Made by a program: the position numbers and the translations under genes
Part shown: one piece after another, positions 8,357-17,124 of the stretch
Position numbering within the stretch: position 1 is the stretch's first letter
Layout of the letters: every line of letters starts with the position of its first letter
Assembly: GCA_035559535.1 (NCBI GenBank)
Contig: DATMBG010000051.1
Coordinates: 186,001-250,000 of the forward strand
Origin: Candidatus Limnocylindrales bacterium
Lineage (GTDB): Bacteria > Moduliflexota > Moduliflexia > Moduliflexales > JAUQPW01
Direction: 5' to 3'
DNA length: 64,000 nt
The notes under the pieces: model-generated
The model's input: only the letters and a program-made list of their open reading frames with translations
Databases searched by the model: none
Told to the model about the DNA's origin: nothing

Positions 8357-9079
8357 ATGAAAATTGATGTATCGTCGATCAGAGCCCTGACCTTCGATGT
8401 GTTTGGTACGGTTGTCGATTGGCGTACTAGCCTCATCGAGGAAGGGATGCAGTTTGGAAAGTCCAAGGGAATTGAGGTGGACTGGGCTAAGTTTGCCGAT
8501 GCCTGGCGAGGTGGCTATGCGCCGGCCATGGATCGTGTTCGTCGAGGGGAGCTCCCCTGGATGAAAATAGATGCCTTGCACCGGATGATCCTCGATCAAT
8601 TACTGAACGAATTCAACATTGTTGGACTTTCTCTCGCCGAGAAGGACCATCTGAATCGAGTCTGGCATCGGCTCAAACCGTGGCCGGATGCTGTGAGTGG
8701 ACTTGAAAGATTACGCCGACGATTTATCGTCTCTACCCTTTCTAACGGCAATATCTCTCTGCTGGTTAACATGGCCAGGAATGCAGGCTTGCCCTGGGAC
8801 TGTATCTTATCCGCCGAACTGGCGAAGCATTATAAGCCCGACAAGGAGGTTTACCAGATGGCTGCTGAGCTGTTGGATCTCCGGCCGGATCAAATCCTGA
8901 TGGTAGCCGCCCATAATGGGGACTTGAAAGCAGCCAAGAACGTTGGGTTTAAGACCGCCTTCGTCCAGCGACCCCTGGAGTTTGGCCCCTCTGCAGATAA
9001 AGCAGATTTAACACCAGATCCTTCGGTCGACCTGAGTGCCGGCGACTTCAACGATTTGGCAGATAAGCTGGGCGTTTAG
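8357..9079 (+). CDS. haloacid dehalogenase, type II (HAD superfamily)
   Basis: A 240-residue hydrolase. HAD motifs are in order: nucleophile Asp14 in TFDVFGTVVDWR, motif II STLSNGN (about residue 120), motif III Lys in KHYKPDKEVY (about 156) and motif IV in VAAHNGDLKAAK (about 180). The AAHNGDLKAA and TAFVQRP segments are typical of the type II (S)-2-haloacid dehalogenase family, which hydrolyses 2-haloacids to 2-hydroxyacids. Many members act on other small substrates, so the exact reaction is open. The ATG at 8357 was chosen because AAGGAGG lies just before it (8345-8351); an in-frame ATG at 8309 lacks such a site. The gene stands alone, followed by the repeat island. Confidence 0.85.
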   Translation: MKIDVSSIRALTFDVFGTVVDWRTSLIEEGMQFGKSKGIEVDWAKFADAWRGGYAPAMDRVRRGELPWMKIDALHRMILDQLLNEFNIVGLSLAEKDHLNRVWHRLKPWPDAVSGLERLRRRFIVSTLSNGNISLLVNMARNAGLPWDCILSAELAKHYKPDKEVYQMAAELLDLRPDQILMVAAHNGDLKAAKNVGFKTAFVQRPLEFGPSADKADLTPDPSVDLSAGDFNDLADKLGV

Positions 9080-9080
9080 A

Positions 9081-9108
9081 GTACGGGCGACCGGCGGGTT
9101 GCCCCTAC
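9081..9108. repeat. 28-nt palindromic repeat
   Basis: Ends GTACGGGCGACC and GGTTGCCCCTAC; begins 1 nt after the dehalogenase stop codon, so it may also act as a terminator hairpin. Confidence 0.8.
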
Positions 9109-9212
9109 CCAGGGGGGGAGGAGAATATTGGTCCTTTAAACTCACTGAAGGACCAGGGGGAAATAAGGACTGGTTCGGATCCTCTGGTTTATATCGTCTT
9201 CGAGGGTTTCGA

Positions 9213-9238
9213 GTAGATCAAACGTCCCGTTCGATATT
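9213..9238. repeat. TCAAACG-type palindrome, copy 3
   Basis: GTAGA, then TCAAACG-TCC-CGTTCGA and TATT. One arm base differs from the perfect palindrome. Confidence 0.7.
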
Positions 9239-9335
9239 GTTGGCGTTTGATCCAGTTAATAGGCTCTTTCTTCCTTGCTGCTATAGCCGGGGTGGCTTGC
9301 TGTAAGCGGTTTTTCTCAGCCGTGATCATCTCAAC

Positions 9336-9352
9336 GATCAAATGAGACGTTG
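9336..9352. repeat. TCAAACG-type palindrome, degraded copy 4
   Basis: Contains ATCAAATGAGACGTTGTAC, a decayed form of the core, directly joined to a 28-nt-family copy. Confidence 0.4.
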
Positions 9353-9515
9353 TACGCTTGCCTTGCGCCCCTACTGGCGGCGGTGACTTTCTTAAGGAAG
9401 CCTTCGCCTGGGGAAAGCCCGTCGGGTAAAGGACGCACGGCGTGGGTCGCACCACGAAAGCTTCGTAGGCTAACACCTCGGCCTAAGGTAGGGGCGCAAG
9501 GCAAGGCAAGCGTAC
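9352..9515. repeat. composite of two inverted 28-nt-family copies
   Basis: A shortened copy (9352-9374, GTACGCTTGCC to CGCCCCTAC) and a full copy in inverted orientation (9488-9515, GTAGGGGCGCAAGG to CAAGCGTAC) bracket about 113 nt of unique sequence. This gives a small element with terminal inverted repeats. Confidence 0.65.
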
Positions 9516-9593
9516 GCGGAAGGGGAAACACGGACTACCGCCAATTCTAATCCTCCGGTCGCCTCGACCCCCTTGCTGAATTTATCCTAGCCT

Positions 9594-9621
9594 GTAGGGG
9601 CGGACGGCCGTCCGCCCGTAC
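9594..9621. repeat. 28-nt palindromic repeat
   Basis: Arms GTAGGGGCGGACGG and CCGTCCGCCCGTAC; near-perfect palindrome. Confidence 0.9.
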
Positions 9622-9650
9622 TTTAAGTCTTAACCCGACCTTGCGAGATA

Positions 9651-9678
9651 GTACGCTTGCCTTGCCTTGCGCCCGTAC
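9651..9678. repeat. 28-nt palindromic repeat
   Basis: Runs from GTACGCTTGCC to CTTGCGCCCGTAC; same length and ends as the other copies, with less perfect arms. Confidence 0.75.
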
Positions 9679-9945
9679 TTCAGAATTTTTTCAAGCTTAG
9701 GATAGGCGGTTTGTTAAACAGGTTACCCGTTAGGGCTAATATCCTTATCCTGGCGGGTATGAAGAGAAGGGGGAGGCACGCGAGATTTCAAGAAGGATGT
9801 AAGCATAAAAAATCCTCGCCGATAGGGAAGGGGAGGTCCTCCGGTTAAGTTTTGAGATCATAAAGTCCCGAAGCACAGGGGGGTTTAGGCATCTTTCCCT
9901 TTGAAGGACCCCCCAAGGAGAAAAAAGGGAAGGGGAGAAGGCTTG

Positions 9946-9971
9946 CTTGTGAAGTTTCTCTTTTTCACAAG
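9946..9971. repeat. CTTGTGAA/TTCACAAG hairpin
   Basis: A perfect 8-bp inverted repeat with a 10-nt loop. A related CTTGTGAA...TTCACAAAG structure recurs near 12423-12449. Confidence 0.5.
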
Positions 9972-10118
9972 CTGGAGGATTTATTTTTTCGATTAAACGA
10001 TGTCTTTTTAGGTTTGGGGAGTCACCGGGATAAGAGGGTTCTTTCCATGCTGGGGGAAAGAAAGGAAAAAGATCAAGGCTGGGCATATAGAAATTGGCTG
10101 AAAGAATGCCGGGACTTT

Positions 10119-10141
10119 ATCAAACGAGACGTTTAACCTAC
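10119..10141. repeat. TCAAACG-type palindrome, copy 5
   Basis: ATCAAACG-AGA-CGTTTAACCTAC, the reverse orientation of copies 1 and 2. Confidence 0.75.
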
Positions 10142-10440
10142 TTTTTTTAAAGAGGTTTTGCTTTTTTCTTGCTAGTGAATTATTTCTTAATATGCCGATA
10201 AGAAGTCTTATGTTAACTTCAGGTGGAACTGACCCCCTCCTCCTTCCTCCCCATATTTACGGGCTTTATGACCCCGAAGATAAACCTGCCACCCCCCCTT
10301 CCTAAAAAACCAGGTTCCTCAAAGGATCCGCCTCCTCTTCCCTTCCCCTTTCTGGGACAGGTTTTTTGATCTGCCCCCTCTGACTCCTATAAGTCTCTGG
10401 GATAAGGCACCTCCCCACCCGGTCCCCCCTCCGTTTTACA

Positions 10441-10461
10441 GTCAAACGGGGACGTTTGACC
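10441..10461. repeat. TCAAACG-type palindrome, copy 6
   Basis: GTCAAACG, four to five central G/A bases, then CGTTTGACC. Confidence 0.7.
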
Positions 10462-10493
10462 TTCTAATCTTCCCCTCTCGCTTCGCAGGGGAA

Positions 10494-10514
10494 GGAACTT
10501 TGAAGCGAAGTTCC
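10494..10514. repeat. GGAACTT/AAGTTCC hairpin
   Basis: Perfect 7-bp stem around a 7-nt loop, within C/T-rich sequence. Confidence 0.4.
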
Positions 10515-10722
10515 CTCTCCTGTAAAATGCCTTACCTTACCCCCATCTCTTGGAAATCTTTGAGAAAGAAGATTAAAGAAGATTTTAGACGAATCTGTTG
10601 AGGAGATCTGAGAGAGGGTTGAACGAAGTGAGAAGATAAAACCGAGGAAAGCCCATTCCCGTCTTGCGTTTCCGATTCTTCCTGGCTCATTCTTTTTATC
10701 CGACAGATGGGGTCTTCCCAGA

Positions 10723-10738
10723 GTCAAACAAGACGTTA
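10723..10738. repeat. TCAAACG-type palindrome, degraded copy 7
   Basis: GTCAAACAAGACGTTAG; core recognisable but both arms are altered. It is followed at once by a degraded 28-nt-family copy. Confidence 0.5.
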
Positions 10739-10742
10739 GCAA

Positions 10743-10765
10743 GGGCGCGGCGCGCGTGCCCCTAC
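10743..10765. repeat. 28-nt-family palindrome, shortened copy
   Basis: GGGCGCGGCGCGCGTGCCCCTAC; keeps the CCCCTAC end but lacks a full left end. Confidence 0.55.
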
Positions 10766-10783
10766 GCTTGGGTAATGCAGAGC

Positions 10784-10821
10784 AGGTCAAACGTCCGGTG
10801 GGTCAAACGTCTCGTTTGACA
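10784..10821. repeat. tandem TCAAACG-type palindromes, copies 8a and 8b
   Basis: A half copy (AGGTCAAACGTCCGGTGG) is followed directly by a full copy (GGTCAAACG-TCT-CGTTTGACA). The tandem suggests repeated insertion or slippage at one site. Confidence 0.75.
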
Positions 10822-11086
10822 CTTGATATTATATTAAGGAGGCTCTCCTCAGGACCCTCACGCTTATCCTGGCGTGTATACCTCTGACCCCCTTCCCGAC
10901 CCGGAAAAGGTCCAGGCACCGGGTTAAGGGTAAAAAGCCCCACCAGGGGCGAACCGTGGGTGGCCCCTGACTTCCATGAGGGGATTCTCAGACTTAATTC
11001 CCCCATACACAGGGGGGGAAGGAAGGGGGGTTTCCTCAATTCCTAGTTCCCTGGCCGCATTCTGTTAAACAGATCACGGGGGGATA

Positions 11087-11113
11087 GTAGGGGGCACGAC
11101 CGTGCGCCCCTAC
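11087..11113. repeat. 28-nt-family palindrome, 27-nt copy
   Basis: GTAGGGGGCACGACC to CGTGCGCCCCTAC, one base shorter than the standard length. Confidence 0.75.
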
Positions 11114-11286
11114 TCTGATTCTCTCCAGGGGATAAAGGAAAGCGGTCGATAGGTACCCCGATCAGGGCACCAACCCGTTATGGGCCTGTCCAGGATTCTC
11201 TCCCTAAGGTTCAGAATACCGGGTTCTTAATATTTGAGAAACCAGGCATCCAATGTCTGATTTTCTGCCTCCCACCGGTTTACCGC

Positions 11287-11925
11287 CTAACCCCCCTCTT
11301 GCTCGGAGATAAATGCTAAAAGACGAGAGTAGATCTCGGCAAAATCCGATCGGAAGTCGTAGGTACGCCCTCCCACTGCAATGGCTATCGACTGGGGCGC
11401 AGCCACCGCCAGTCGAACCAAGGTAACTATTTTACTGGGGGCCTGTAGCGGTAACCTTACTATCCACTCCGTAGCCCGGATCTCCGAAGGAGGCCTTGTT
11501 CGGATGGTTAAGAACGGAATCCCAAACGTCGCATAGGACCAAACCTGTCCCCCTACCGTATCGCTATACCATTCCCATTGCTCGGATTCCTGAGGAATCG
11601 GCATTTTTAATTTACCGGGGTCGAGTCCCATGGCAATCCCTTCAATAAGAAACTTGTCCAGAAGATCTCTAAAAACTTCCCCCAGATACATCATCCTTAC
11701 CACCATGGGAACTATCTGAATTTCATCTACAGAGGGTCCTTTAAGTAATCGGGCATAGTAGGCATGGATTTCTTCGGCTATGGGAGCCTCGATTTCAAAA
11801 AGTTCGACACCCTGAAACAGATCGGTCTCCAGTTGACCTTTTACAGCAAATAAAACTGGTACTACATCGGGAGTTACATAAATGTTTCCATTGCGGATAT
11901 TCGATCGTCTATGTTTTCTTCTCAT
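11287..11925 (-). CDS. hypothetical protein, 212 residues
   Basis: Basic N-terminus (MRRKHRRSN), then a mostly soluble protein with helical and strand-like segments; no clear signal peptide, membrane span or metal motif. The C-terminal half has hydrophobic strands around VTLVRLAVAAPQSIAIAVGGRTYDF. I do not recognise the family. It is preceded on the same strand by a 77-residue gene 84 nt away, the gap being largely a 28-nt-family palindrome. Reading frame and amino-acid composition look like a real protein, unlike the repeat-derived frames in the adjacent region. Confidence 0.6.
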   Translation of the reverse strand: MRRKHRRSNIRNGNIYVTPDVVPVLFAVKGQLETDLFQGVELFEIEAPIAEEIHAYYARLLKGPSVDEIQIVPMVVRMMYLGEVFRDLLDKFLIEGIAMGLDPGKLKMPIPQESEQWEWYSDTVGGQVWSYATFGIPFLTIRTRPPSEIRATEWIVRLPLQAPSKIVTLVRLAVAAPQSIAIAVGGRTYDFRSDFAEIYSRLLAFISEQEGG

Positions 11926-11979
11926 AAGTCTTCTCCAAGGGAGACGAGAAGTGAAAGACTCTCCCGCCTCTTCTCCTCA

Positions 11980-12007
11980 GTACGGGTCGATGGTTATCGA
12001 CCCCTTC
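11980..12007. repeat. 28-nt palindromic repeat, GTCGATGG type
   Basis: GTACGGGTCGATGG and TTATCGACCCCTTC; same inner arms and same aberrant CTTC end as the copy at 3236-3263. It begins 2 nt past the stop of the 77-residue gene. Confidence 0.8.
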
Positions 12008-12009
12008 AG

Positions 12010-12243
12010 TTAACAACCCCACCAGGATTTTCGATAAGAATTCCAGGAATAGGGTTTGGGCAATTCAGGATGCCGAAACTCATAGCCACTTTGACAGAGG
12101 GTTTCTAGTAGGGCAGGCTGCCAGGCTGTTCTCAAAAACTCCCATAACTGGCCTGCTTTCACTGCCTCAACCACCTGACTACGGAACATAGCATACCTGA
12201 AAAATCCAACAATAATCGCTACAATCTTAATGAGCGTTATCAT
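12010..12243 (-). CDS. hypothetical small protein with one membrane segment
   Basis: A 77-residue protein opening with a hydrophobic segment (MITLIKIVAIIVGFFRYAMF), suggesting a membrane anchor, followed by a short soluble part ending in aromatic residues and Cys. GAGGACTC lies before the ATG. It lies upstream of the 212-residue unknown gene on the same strand and is probably cotranscribed with it. No family recognised. Confidence 0.5.
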   Translation of the reverse strand: MITLIKIVAIIVGFFRYAMFRSQVVEAVKAGQLWEFLRTAWQPALLETLCQSGYEFRHPELPKPYSWNSYRKSWWGC

Positions 12244-12582
12244 AAACTGAGTCCTCCCTTTTTACCTGTATCCTACGAAGGATTCTTTTATAAGGCACAG
12301 AAAATATCTTCCCAAATTTTCCTTTAATATCTCTCAAATAAACAGGGGTGTCAACCATTCCCGTCAACAAGATTTCAAGCAAGATTTCAAGCTTTTTAGG
12401 GCAATAAAGAAGAGAAAAAAGGGCTTGTGAAAAAAAGAATCTTCACAAAGAACCTGGGGGAAGACACCCCTGTCCCTTTTCTAAGGATTCCTCTAAGATT
12501 ATCCCCCCTTAAGAAAGCATCGCATCTCGTTTTATCTTTAGAAAACCATCGGCTTTAAACCCCTCCTCTCCCCTATCGGAAA

Positions 12583-12609
12583 TAGGGCACGCACGGCCGT
12601 GCGCCCCTA
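12583..12609. repeat. 28-nt-family palindrome, left member of a tandem
   Basis: TAGGGCACGCACGG and CCGTGCGCCCCTA. It abuts the next copy with no spacer. Confidence 0.75.
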
Positions 12610-12637
12610 GTACGGGCGGAAGGCCTTCCGCCCCTAC
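12610..12637. repeat. 28-nt palindromic repeat, right member of a tandem
   Basis: GTACGGGCGGAAGG and CCTTCCGCCCCTAC, a perfect-arm 28-nt copy directly joined to the preceding one. Confidence 0.9.
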
Positions 12638-12737
12638 TCCGATTTTGTTTAAGGACCGCAATAACTCTCTGGCTTTACCCTGCGCGACGTGGTATATTAC
12701 GCTTAAAATGAGTTGTTTTTTCATTCAGGAGTCATAA

Positions 12738-14678
12738 ATGGCTAAGTTCAATTTTTGGCGCAAACTCTTTAGCGCTTCCTTTAAACGCTGGTTCTTTGAA
12801 AGTCAGATCAAAGAAATACAGGGTCCTCATGGATCGGGAGGTAGGTCCCAGGGATATCCCTGGTACAAAGTCATGTGTTTAACCGGGGTAGACTACTTCT
12901 CTACTTTGGGATATCAGCCGGGAATTGCTTTCTTAGCCGCCGGAATTCTTTCTCCCCTTGCAACCCTGGTTTTAATTTTGTTAACCCTTTTCGGAGCCCT
13001 TCCCATTTATAAACGGGTTGCTGCTTTAAGCCCTCATGGGGAAGGCTCCATTTCCATACTGGAACATCTGCTCCCCTGGTGGAAGGGCAAATTGTTCGTG
13101 CTCTGCCTGCTTGGATTCGTGGCGACAGATTTTATTATTACCATGACCCTATCGGCTGCCGATGCGACCGCCCATATTATTGAAAATCCTTTTACCCCTG
13201 AGTTTCTTCACCATTCAGTTGGTCTTACCTTGATATTAATTACCCTGCTGGGAGCCATTTTCCTCAAAGGCTTTGGAGAGGCCATTGGACTTGCCGTCTT
13301 TTTAGTGGTCCTTTATCTCTCATTAAATTCCATTGTGATAGGTGTAGGACTTTATCAAATCTGGATCTATCCAGAAGTATTCACCGGATGGAAGCAGAGG
13401 TTATTTGAAAGCTGCGGCAGTCCCTGGAGGATGCTGGCGGTAGCGTTGCTTTTGTTTCCCAAACTGGCCCTGGGTCTATCGGGATTTGAAACCGGAGTCG
13501 CTGTCATGCCTCTGGTACAAGGGGACCCCACGGATACTCCTGAACATCCTTCAGGTCGTATCCGCAATACGCAGCGTCTGCTTACCACGGCTGCCCTGAT
13601 CATGAGTGGGATGCTGATGACCAGCAGCCTGGTTACTACCCTGCTTATTCCACCCCATGAATTTCAAGAAGGGGGGGTTGCCAACGGTCGAGCCCTTGCT
13701 TACCTGGCCCACAAATACTTAGGTAATCTATTCGGTACTGCCTACGACGTGAGTACCATTCTCATCCTGTGGTTTGCCGGAGCTTCGGCCATGGCCGGCT
13801 TACTTAATATCGTCCCTCGCTATCTCCCTCGATATGGAATGGCTCCCGAATGGACCCGTGCCCCGAGACCCCTGGTGCTCATCTATACGGCAATCGCTTT
13901 TACCGTAACGATCCTCTTCAACGCCGATGTAAATGCCCAGGGAGGAGCCTATGCTACCGGGGTTTTGGTTTTGATGACGTCTGCTGCCATTGCGGTTACC
14001 TTATCGGTATGGCATGCGGGTTGGAGCCGATGGATTTTCCTGTTGATCACCCTGGTATTTGTTTATACGACCCTGACCAACGTTATCGAGCGACCTGAAG
14101 GTATCAAGATAGCTTCCTTCTTTATAGGTTCTATCCTGATAACTTCCCTGATTTCAAGATTATGGCGGATGACCGAACTTCGGGTAGATAAAATCGAACT
14201 CGATGAGCTGGCTCAGGCATTGATTCAAGAAGCGAATCAGGGTACCATTCGGGTTATCGCCAATCAATGTGATACGGGAGATGTTCAAGAATATCGATTG
14301 AAGGAGCAATTCCAGCGCGAATTTAACCATATGCCGACAGGCGATCCCATCCTTTTCTTCGAGGTAGAGGTTCGAGATGCTTCGGAGTTTACCAGGGTAC
14401 TTCAGGTAAAGGGGATAAGGGTCAATGGGTATCGGGTCCTCCGTGCTGAAGGTACAGCAGTACCAAACGCCATTGCAGCCTTCTTACTCTACCTGCGGGA
14501 CAAAACCGGGAAAATACCCCATGTTTACTTTGAATGGGCCGAAGGAAACCCCATCACCAACCTATTCAAGTATCTCATTTTTGGTGAAGGAGATACCGCC
14601 CCCGTAACCCATGAAGTTCTGCGTCGAGCCGAACCCAATCCCGAGAAACGTCCCAGAGTTCATGTTTCAGGCTGTTAA
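12738..14678 (+). CDS. APC-superfamily permease with long C-terminal domain
   Basis: A 646-residue integral membrane protein. About twelve hydrophobic segments span residues 40-470. The first contains the conserved-looking [20 protein letters not shown], typical of amino acid/polyamine/organocation transporters (large bacterial members related to amino acid permeases and KimA-type potassium importers). The last 170 or so residues are soluble and presumably cytoplasmic, a possible regulatory domain. The substrate cannot be read from sequence. CAGGAGTC before the ATG gives a plausible ribosome site. It stands alone, with the cupin gene 126 nt downstream. Confidence 0.8.
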   Translation: MAKFNFWRKLFSASFKRWFFESQIKEIQGPHGSGGRSQGYPWYKVMCLTGVDYFSTLGYQPGIAFLAAGILSPLATLVLILLTLFGALPIYKRVAALSPHGEGSISILEHLLPWWKGKLFVLCLLGFVATDFIITMTLSAADATAHIIENPFTPEFLHHSVGLTLILITLLGAIFLKGFGEAIGLAVFLVVLYLSLNSIVIGVGLYQIWIYPEVFTGWKQRLFESCGSPWRMLAVALLLFPKLALGLSGFETGVAVMPLVQGDPTDTPEHPSGRIRNTQRLLTTAALIMSGMLMTSSLVTTLLIPPHEFQEGGVANGRALAYLAHKYLGNLFGTAYDVSTILILWFAGASAMAGLLNIVPRYLPRYGMAPEWTRAPRPLVLIYTAIAFTVTILFNADVNAQGGAYATGVLVLMTSAAIAVTLSVWHAGWSRWIFLLITLVFVYTTLTNVIERPEGIKIASFFIGSILITSLISRLWRMTELRVDKIELDELAQALIQEANQGTIRVIANQCDTGDVQEYRLKEQFQREFNHMPTGDPILFFEVEVRDASEFTRVLQVKGIRVNGYRVLRAEGTAVPNAIAAFLLYLRDKTGKIPHVYFEWAEGNPITNLFKYLIFGEGDTAPVTHEVLRRAEPNPEKRPRVHVSGC

Positions 14679-14804
14679 ATTTCTTTCCTTTGAGGAAAGG
14701 TAGCAAAACGGCCTGAATAAACTTATTTTTTTGTTGATCTGCTAAATTCACTCGTTCCTGCTCAAAACCTGGAAGGTCATAACCTTATTTCAAGGAGGAT
14801 CAGA

Positions 14805-15155
14805 ATGAAAATAACACGAATTTATACCGGCTCCGACGGGGAATCCCATTTCGAAGAGATAGAGATTCCCCTCCAGGATCGGGGTGATATAGGTAAACTC
14901 TCCCAGCTTCAAAAGGCCACCGGGATCATTTTCCGGGAAACGGGACCGGATTATGACTACGACTGGCATCCGGCACCGAGAAGGCAGTATGTCATCAACC
15001 TGAGCGGTGAAGTTGAAATAGAGGTAGGAGATGGAACCACCCGTCGATTAGGACCTGGAGATATTCTCCTCGCAGAGGATACGACGGGGCGCGGTCATAG
15101 AAGCCGGGCTGTCAATAACCAACCACGAAAATCAATTTTTGTGACCCTGGACTGA
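14805..15155 (+). CDS. small cupin-fold protein
   Basis: A 116-residue single-domain protein. Cupin motif 1 is seen around WHPAPRRQYVINLSGEVEIE (residues about 62-81) and motif 2 around GPGDILLAEDTTGRGHRSR (about 86-104), with a His in each that could bind metal. No signal peptide. AAGGAGG precedes the ATG closely. Function is unclear; small stand-alone cupins include isomerases, dioxygenases and binding proteins. It follows the permease on the same strand but the 126-nt gap leaves linkage open. Confidence 0.8.
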   Translation: MKITRIYTGSDGESHFEEIEIPLQDRGDIGKLSQLQKATGIIFRETGPDYDYDWHPAPRRQYVINLSGEVEIEVGDGTTRRLGPGDILLAEDTTGRGHRSRAVNNQPRKSIFVTLD

Positions 15156-15333
15156 AAGGACCACAAAGAGACTTCCTAAAACCCTTTTCCATACCATTTC
15201 CCTACCGAGAACCCTACAAACTCGGTAGGGCAGCCTCCTCCCTCCCCGTCCCTGGCTTCCTGGAGTAGTTTAAATAGAAATGTCGTATAACCCGTGAGGC
15301 GAACTTTTAAGAATCGTCCTTCGACCGGACTCA

Positions 15334-15360
15334 GTAGGTCGAGCGTCCCGCTTGATATTA
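15334..15360. repeat. TCAAACG-type palindrome, copy 9
   Basis: GTAGG then TCGAGCG-TCC-CGCTTGA and TATTA. The paired changes in both arms (AAA to GAG/CTT) partly preserve the palindrome. Confidence 0.7.
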
Positions 15361-15394
15361 ATGACCGGGGAGGGGATGAGAACAAGGTCGGGAG

Positions 15395-16528
15395 TTATAA
15401 AACTTTTCCCCCACATAAAGTTAAAGTAGAAACTAACTTTTGAGTTCCGATCATGATACTGCCGTCGACATCGCGAAATTCAAAGGCCCCCTGTTGAAGT
15501 TCAAATACGGCAACATCGGCTACAGCTCCCGGTTTCAAGGTTCCTAGCTTCCCTTCATAACCAATAGCCCGAGCCGGATGAAGGGTTGACATGGTGATAA
15601 CTTCCTCTAAGCTTAATCCCAAATTGAGAAACTTAGACAGCGTAGTCGGCAGATCATAAACTGGGCCGTTGACGTTCAACCGGTGGATATCTGTACTAAG
15701 AACGTCGGGACGAAACCCCTGGGCTAAGGCTTGTCGGGCTGTTTTAAAGGTAAAACTACCCACCCCATGTCCTAAATCCGTAATAACCTGTCGTTCCTGA
15801 AGGGTATAAACCTCCGGTCGGATTTTACCTTCACGGGTCAGGATACTTCCGGGTTCTCCACGAAAGATATGGGTAACGATATCACCGGTACGGAGGGCCG
15901 GGAGAATTTCCCAACGTGTGGGAGGAGGATAAGCGGTATGAACCATCAACGGTTTTCCAATGGCATCTGCTGCTTCTCGAGCTAGCCAGAGAGCAGCCAT
16001 TCCATGAGGACCTGTAGCAAACCGATCCAGACGTACCTTGATTCCCACCACTAAATCCCCGTGCTCCCTGGCTACTTCAATGGCTTTTCCTACATCGGCA
16101 TATCGAAGGTCCTGGAGTTCTCCCAAACCCGGGATATACCCAAAACAGCTCAAACCGGTGTAAGAAATATGAAGAAACGGCAAAATTCGACATCGGCTAC
16201 GTTCAATCACATGTAATCGAAAACCCAAAAAATTACCGGCTCCTGCGCTTCCTGCGTCAATAAAGGTAGTTACCCCACTCCGGGCGGCTATGGGATCTGC
16301 CTCCACCCCAATAGGGATGGCTCCGTGATACACATGGGTATGAAGATCTATAAGGCCCGGGGTTACTAGTTTTCCGGTTACATCGATAACTTGGCCCGCT
16401 TGATCAGCGGAAATATGATCGGCAATCTCTGAAACCTTTCCGTTGGAAATGGCTAAATCCTTTAAAGCATTTAAACCCTGGGACGGATCAATGATCTGTC
16501 CCCCCTGGAGCAACAGGTCGTATTTCAT
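15395..16528 (-). CDS. amidohydrolase/deacetylase family metallohydrolase
   Basis: A 377-residue cytoplasmic enzyme of the amidohydrolase superfamily, closest in appearance to the dihydroorotase-like group containing EF_0837-type proteins. Metal-binding landmarks: HTH in DLHTHVYHG (about residues 62-68), a candidate bridging Lys in VGIKVRLDR, later His in MVHTAYPP and DIVTHIFRG, and Asp in STDIHRLNVNG. The C-terminus has LGTLKPGAVADVAVFEL, the usual closing strand region. Substrate unknown; relatives act on N-acyl amino acids or cyclic amides. It converges with the cupin gene and has its own upstream region. Confidence 0.85.
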   Translation of the reverse strand: MKYDLLLQGGQIIDPSQGLNALKDLAISNGKVSEIADHISADQAGQVIDVTGKLVTPGLIDLHTHVYHGAIPIGVEADPIAARSGVTTFIDAGSAGAGNFLGFRLHVIERSRCRILPFLHISYTGLSCFGYIPGLGELQDLRYADVGKAIEVAREHGDLVVGIKVRLDRFATGPHGMAALWLAREAADAIGKPLMVHTAYPPPTRWEILPALRTGDIVTHIFRGEPGSILTREGKIRPEVYTLQERQVITDLGHGVGSFTFKTARQALAQGFRPDVLSTDIHRLNVNGPVYDLPTTLSKFLNLGLSLEEVITMSTLHPARAIGYEGKLGTLKPGAVADVAVFELQQGAFEFRDVDGSIMIGTQKLVSTLTLCGGKVL

Positions 16529-16827
16529 ATTTTTCGTTACCCAGGAGTCGGGAGTCAGAACCCGAATGAACCTATCTTAATTAACTTATGTTTTATCGGG
16601 CTGGTCTTGTGGGATGATCCCATGCTGCTAGTCCGACCTGATTTCTGACTTCAGACTTCCAGCCTTTACAAAATTTTAAAATTTCCTGGTTATAAGCAAA
16701 AAGTACCCGTGTATCATCGGTATGGGCAAAAATAACCCTGTACCTTGAGTTTAATTTTCTCTTTTTATTGATATCAAATTCAGAAAAACCTTCAAGAAGT
16801 TTCTGCAGGTCCTAGGAAATAAGGTTA

Positions 16828-16848
16828 GGGGCACGGCGCGCCGTGCCC
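16828..16848. repeat. 28-nt-family core palindrome
   Basis: GGGGCACGGCGCGCCGTGCCC, an almost perfect 20-nt palindrome resembling the interior of the 28-nt family but lacking the CCCTAC end. Confidence 0.55.
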
Positions 16849-16940
16849 TTGACTCTGGTTGACCTTTGGTAGGTCCAGGGCGAAACGATGAGCCCTATGG
16901 AATGTTCCATCTGAAATTGTTATAAAAGAACCGAAACAAC

Positions 16941-16969
16941 TTGACTCTGGGGATTATTGGATTTAATAT
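16941..16969 (+). promoter_or_regulatory. candidate promoter of the quinone oxidoreductase gene
   Basis: TTGACT, 17-nt spacer, TAATAT: a good match to the sigma70 consensus. It would give a leader of about 145 nt. Confidence 0.5.
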
Positions 16970-17124
16970 CCTCCCATGGAGGTCATGAGAATTGGCGGAT
17001 AAATTCCCATAACTCAGACTTTATGAAAGGATTCCACGATTTACCTGATGGAAAGTCCGCTTCGTTTTCGTATCTGTAAATTTTTATACCGGAGAATTTT
17101 CCCGGTAGAATTTAAAGGTGATTT

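Larger units (their letters stand above)
9080..11286. other. 2.2-kb repeat-rich region without convincing genes
   Basis: It contains at least six members of the 28-nt palindrome family and at least six members of the TCAAACG-type family, plus smaller hairpins. There are many homopurine/homopyrimidine runs such as GGGGGGAAGGAAGGGGGG. Open frames here (for example minus-strand frames at 9745-10086 and 10464-10790) have low-complexity, repeat-derived translations. No transposase remnant was seen. It looks like an accumulation zone of short mobile or duplicated elements between the dehalogenase and an unknown gene pair. Confidence 0.65.
12244..12737. other. 494-nt divergent intergenic region with paired palindromes
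   Basis: It separates the minus-strand unknown pair from the plus-strand permease. It contains a CTTGTGAA hairpin near 12423-12449 and two adjoining 28-nt-family palindromes at 12583-12637. A 71-codon minus-strand frame (12509-12724) runs through those palindromes and is not accepted as a gene. Confidence 0.55.
16529..17124. other. 596-nt divergent intergenic region
   Basis: It lies between the amidohydrolase (minus) and the quinone oxidoreductase (plus). It holds a GC-rich palindrome at 16828-16848 and a good promoter candidate at 16941-16969. An imperfect AGTCAGAA/TTCTGACT repeat lies near 16550-16650. No gene seen. Confidence 0.6.

Noticed and set aside
9745-10086. Minus-strand 113-codon frame in the repeat island
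   Set aside because: Translation is low-complexity and covers hairpins; codon pattern differs from neighbouring genes.
10464-10790. Minus-strand 108-codon frame
   Set aside because: Composed of repeat and C/T-rich sequence; no domain or ribosome site.
12509-12724. Minus-strand 71-codon frame divergent from the permease gene
   Set aside because: It runs through two adjoining 28-nt-family palindromes and has no recognisable protein pattern; more likely repeat-derived than coding.
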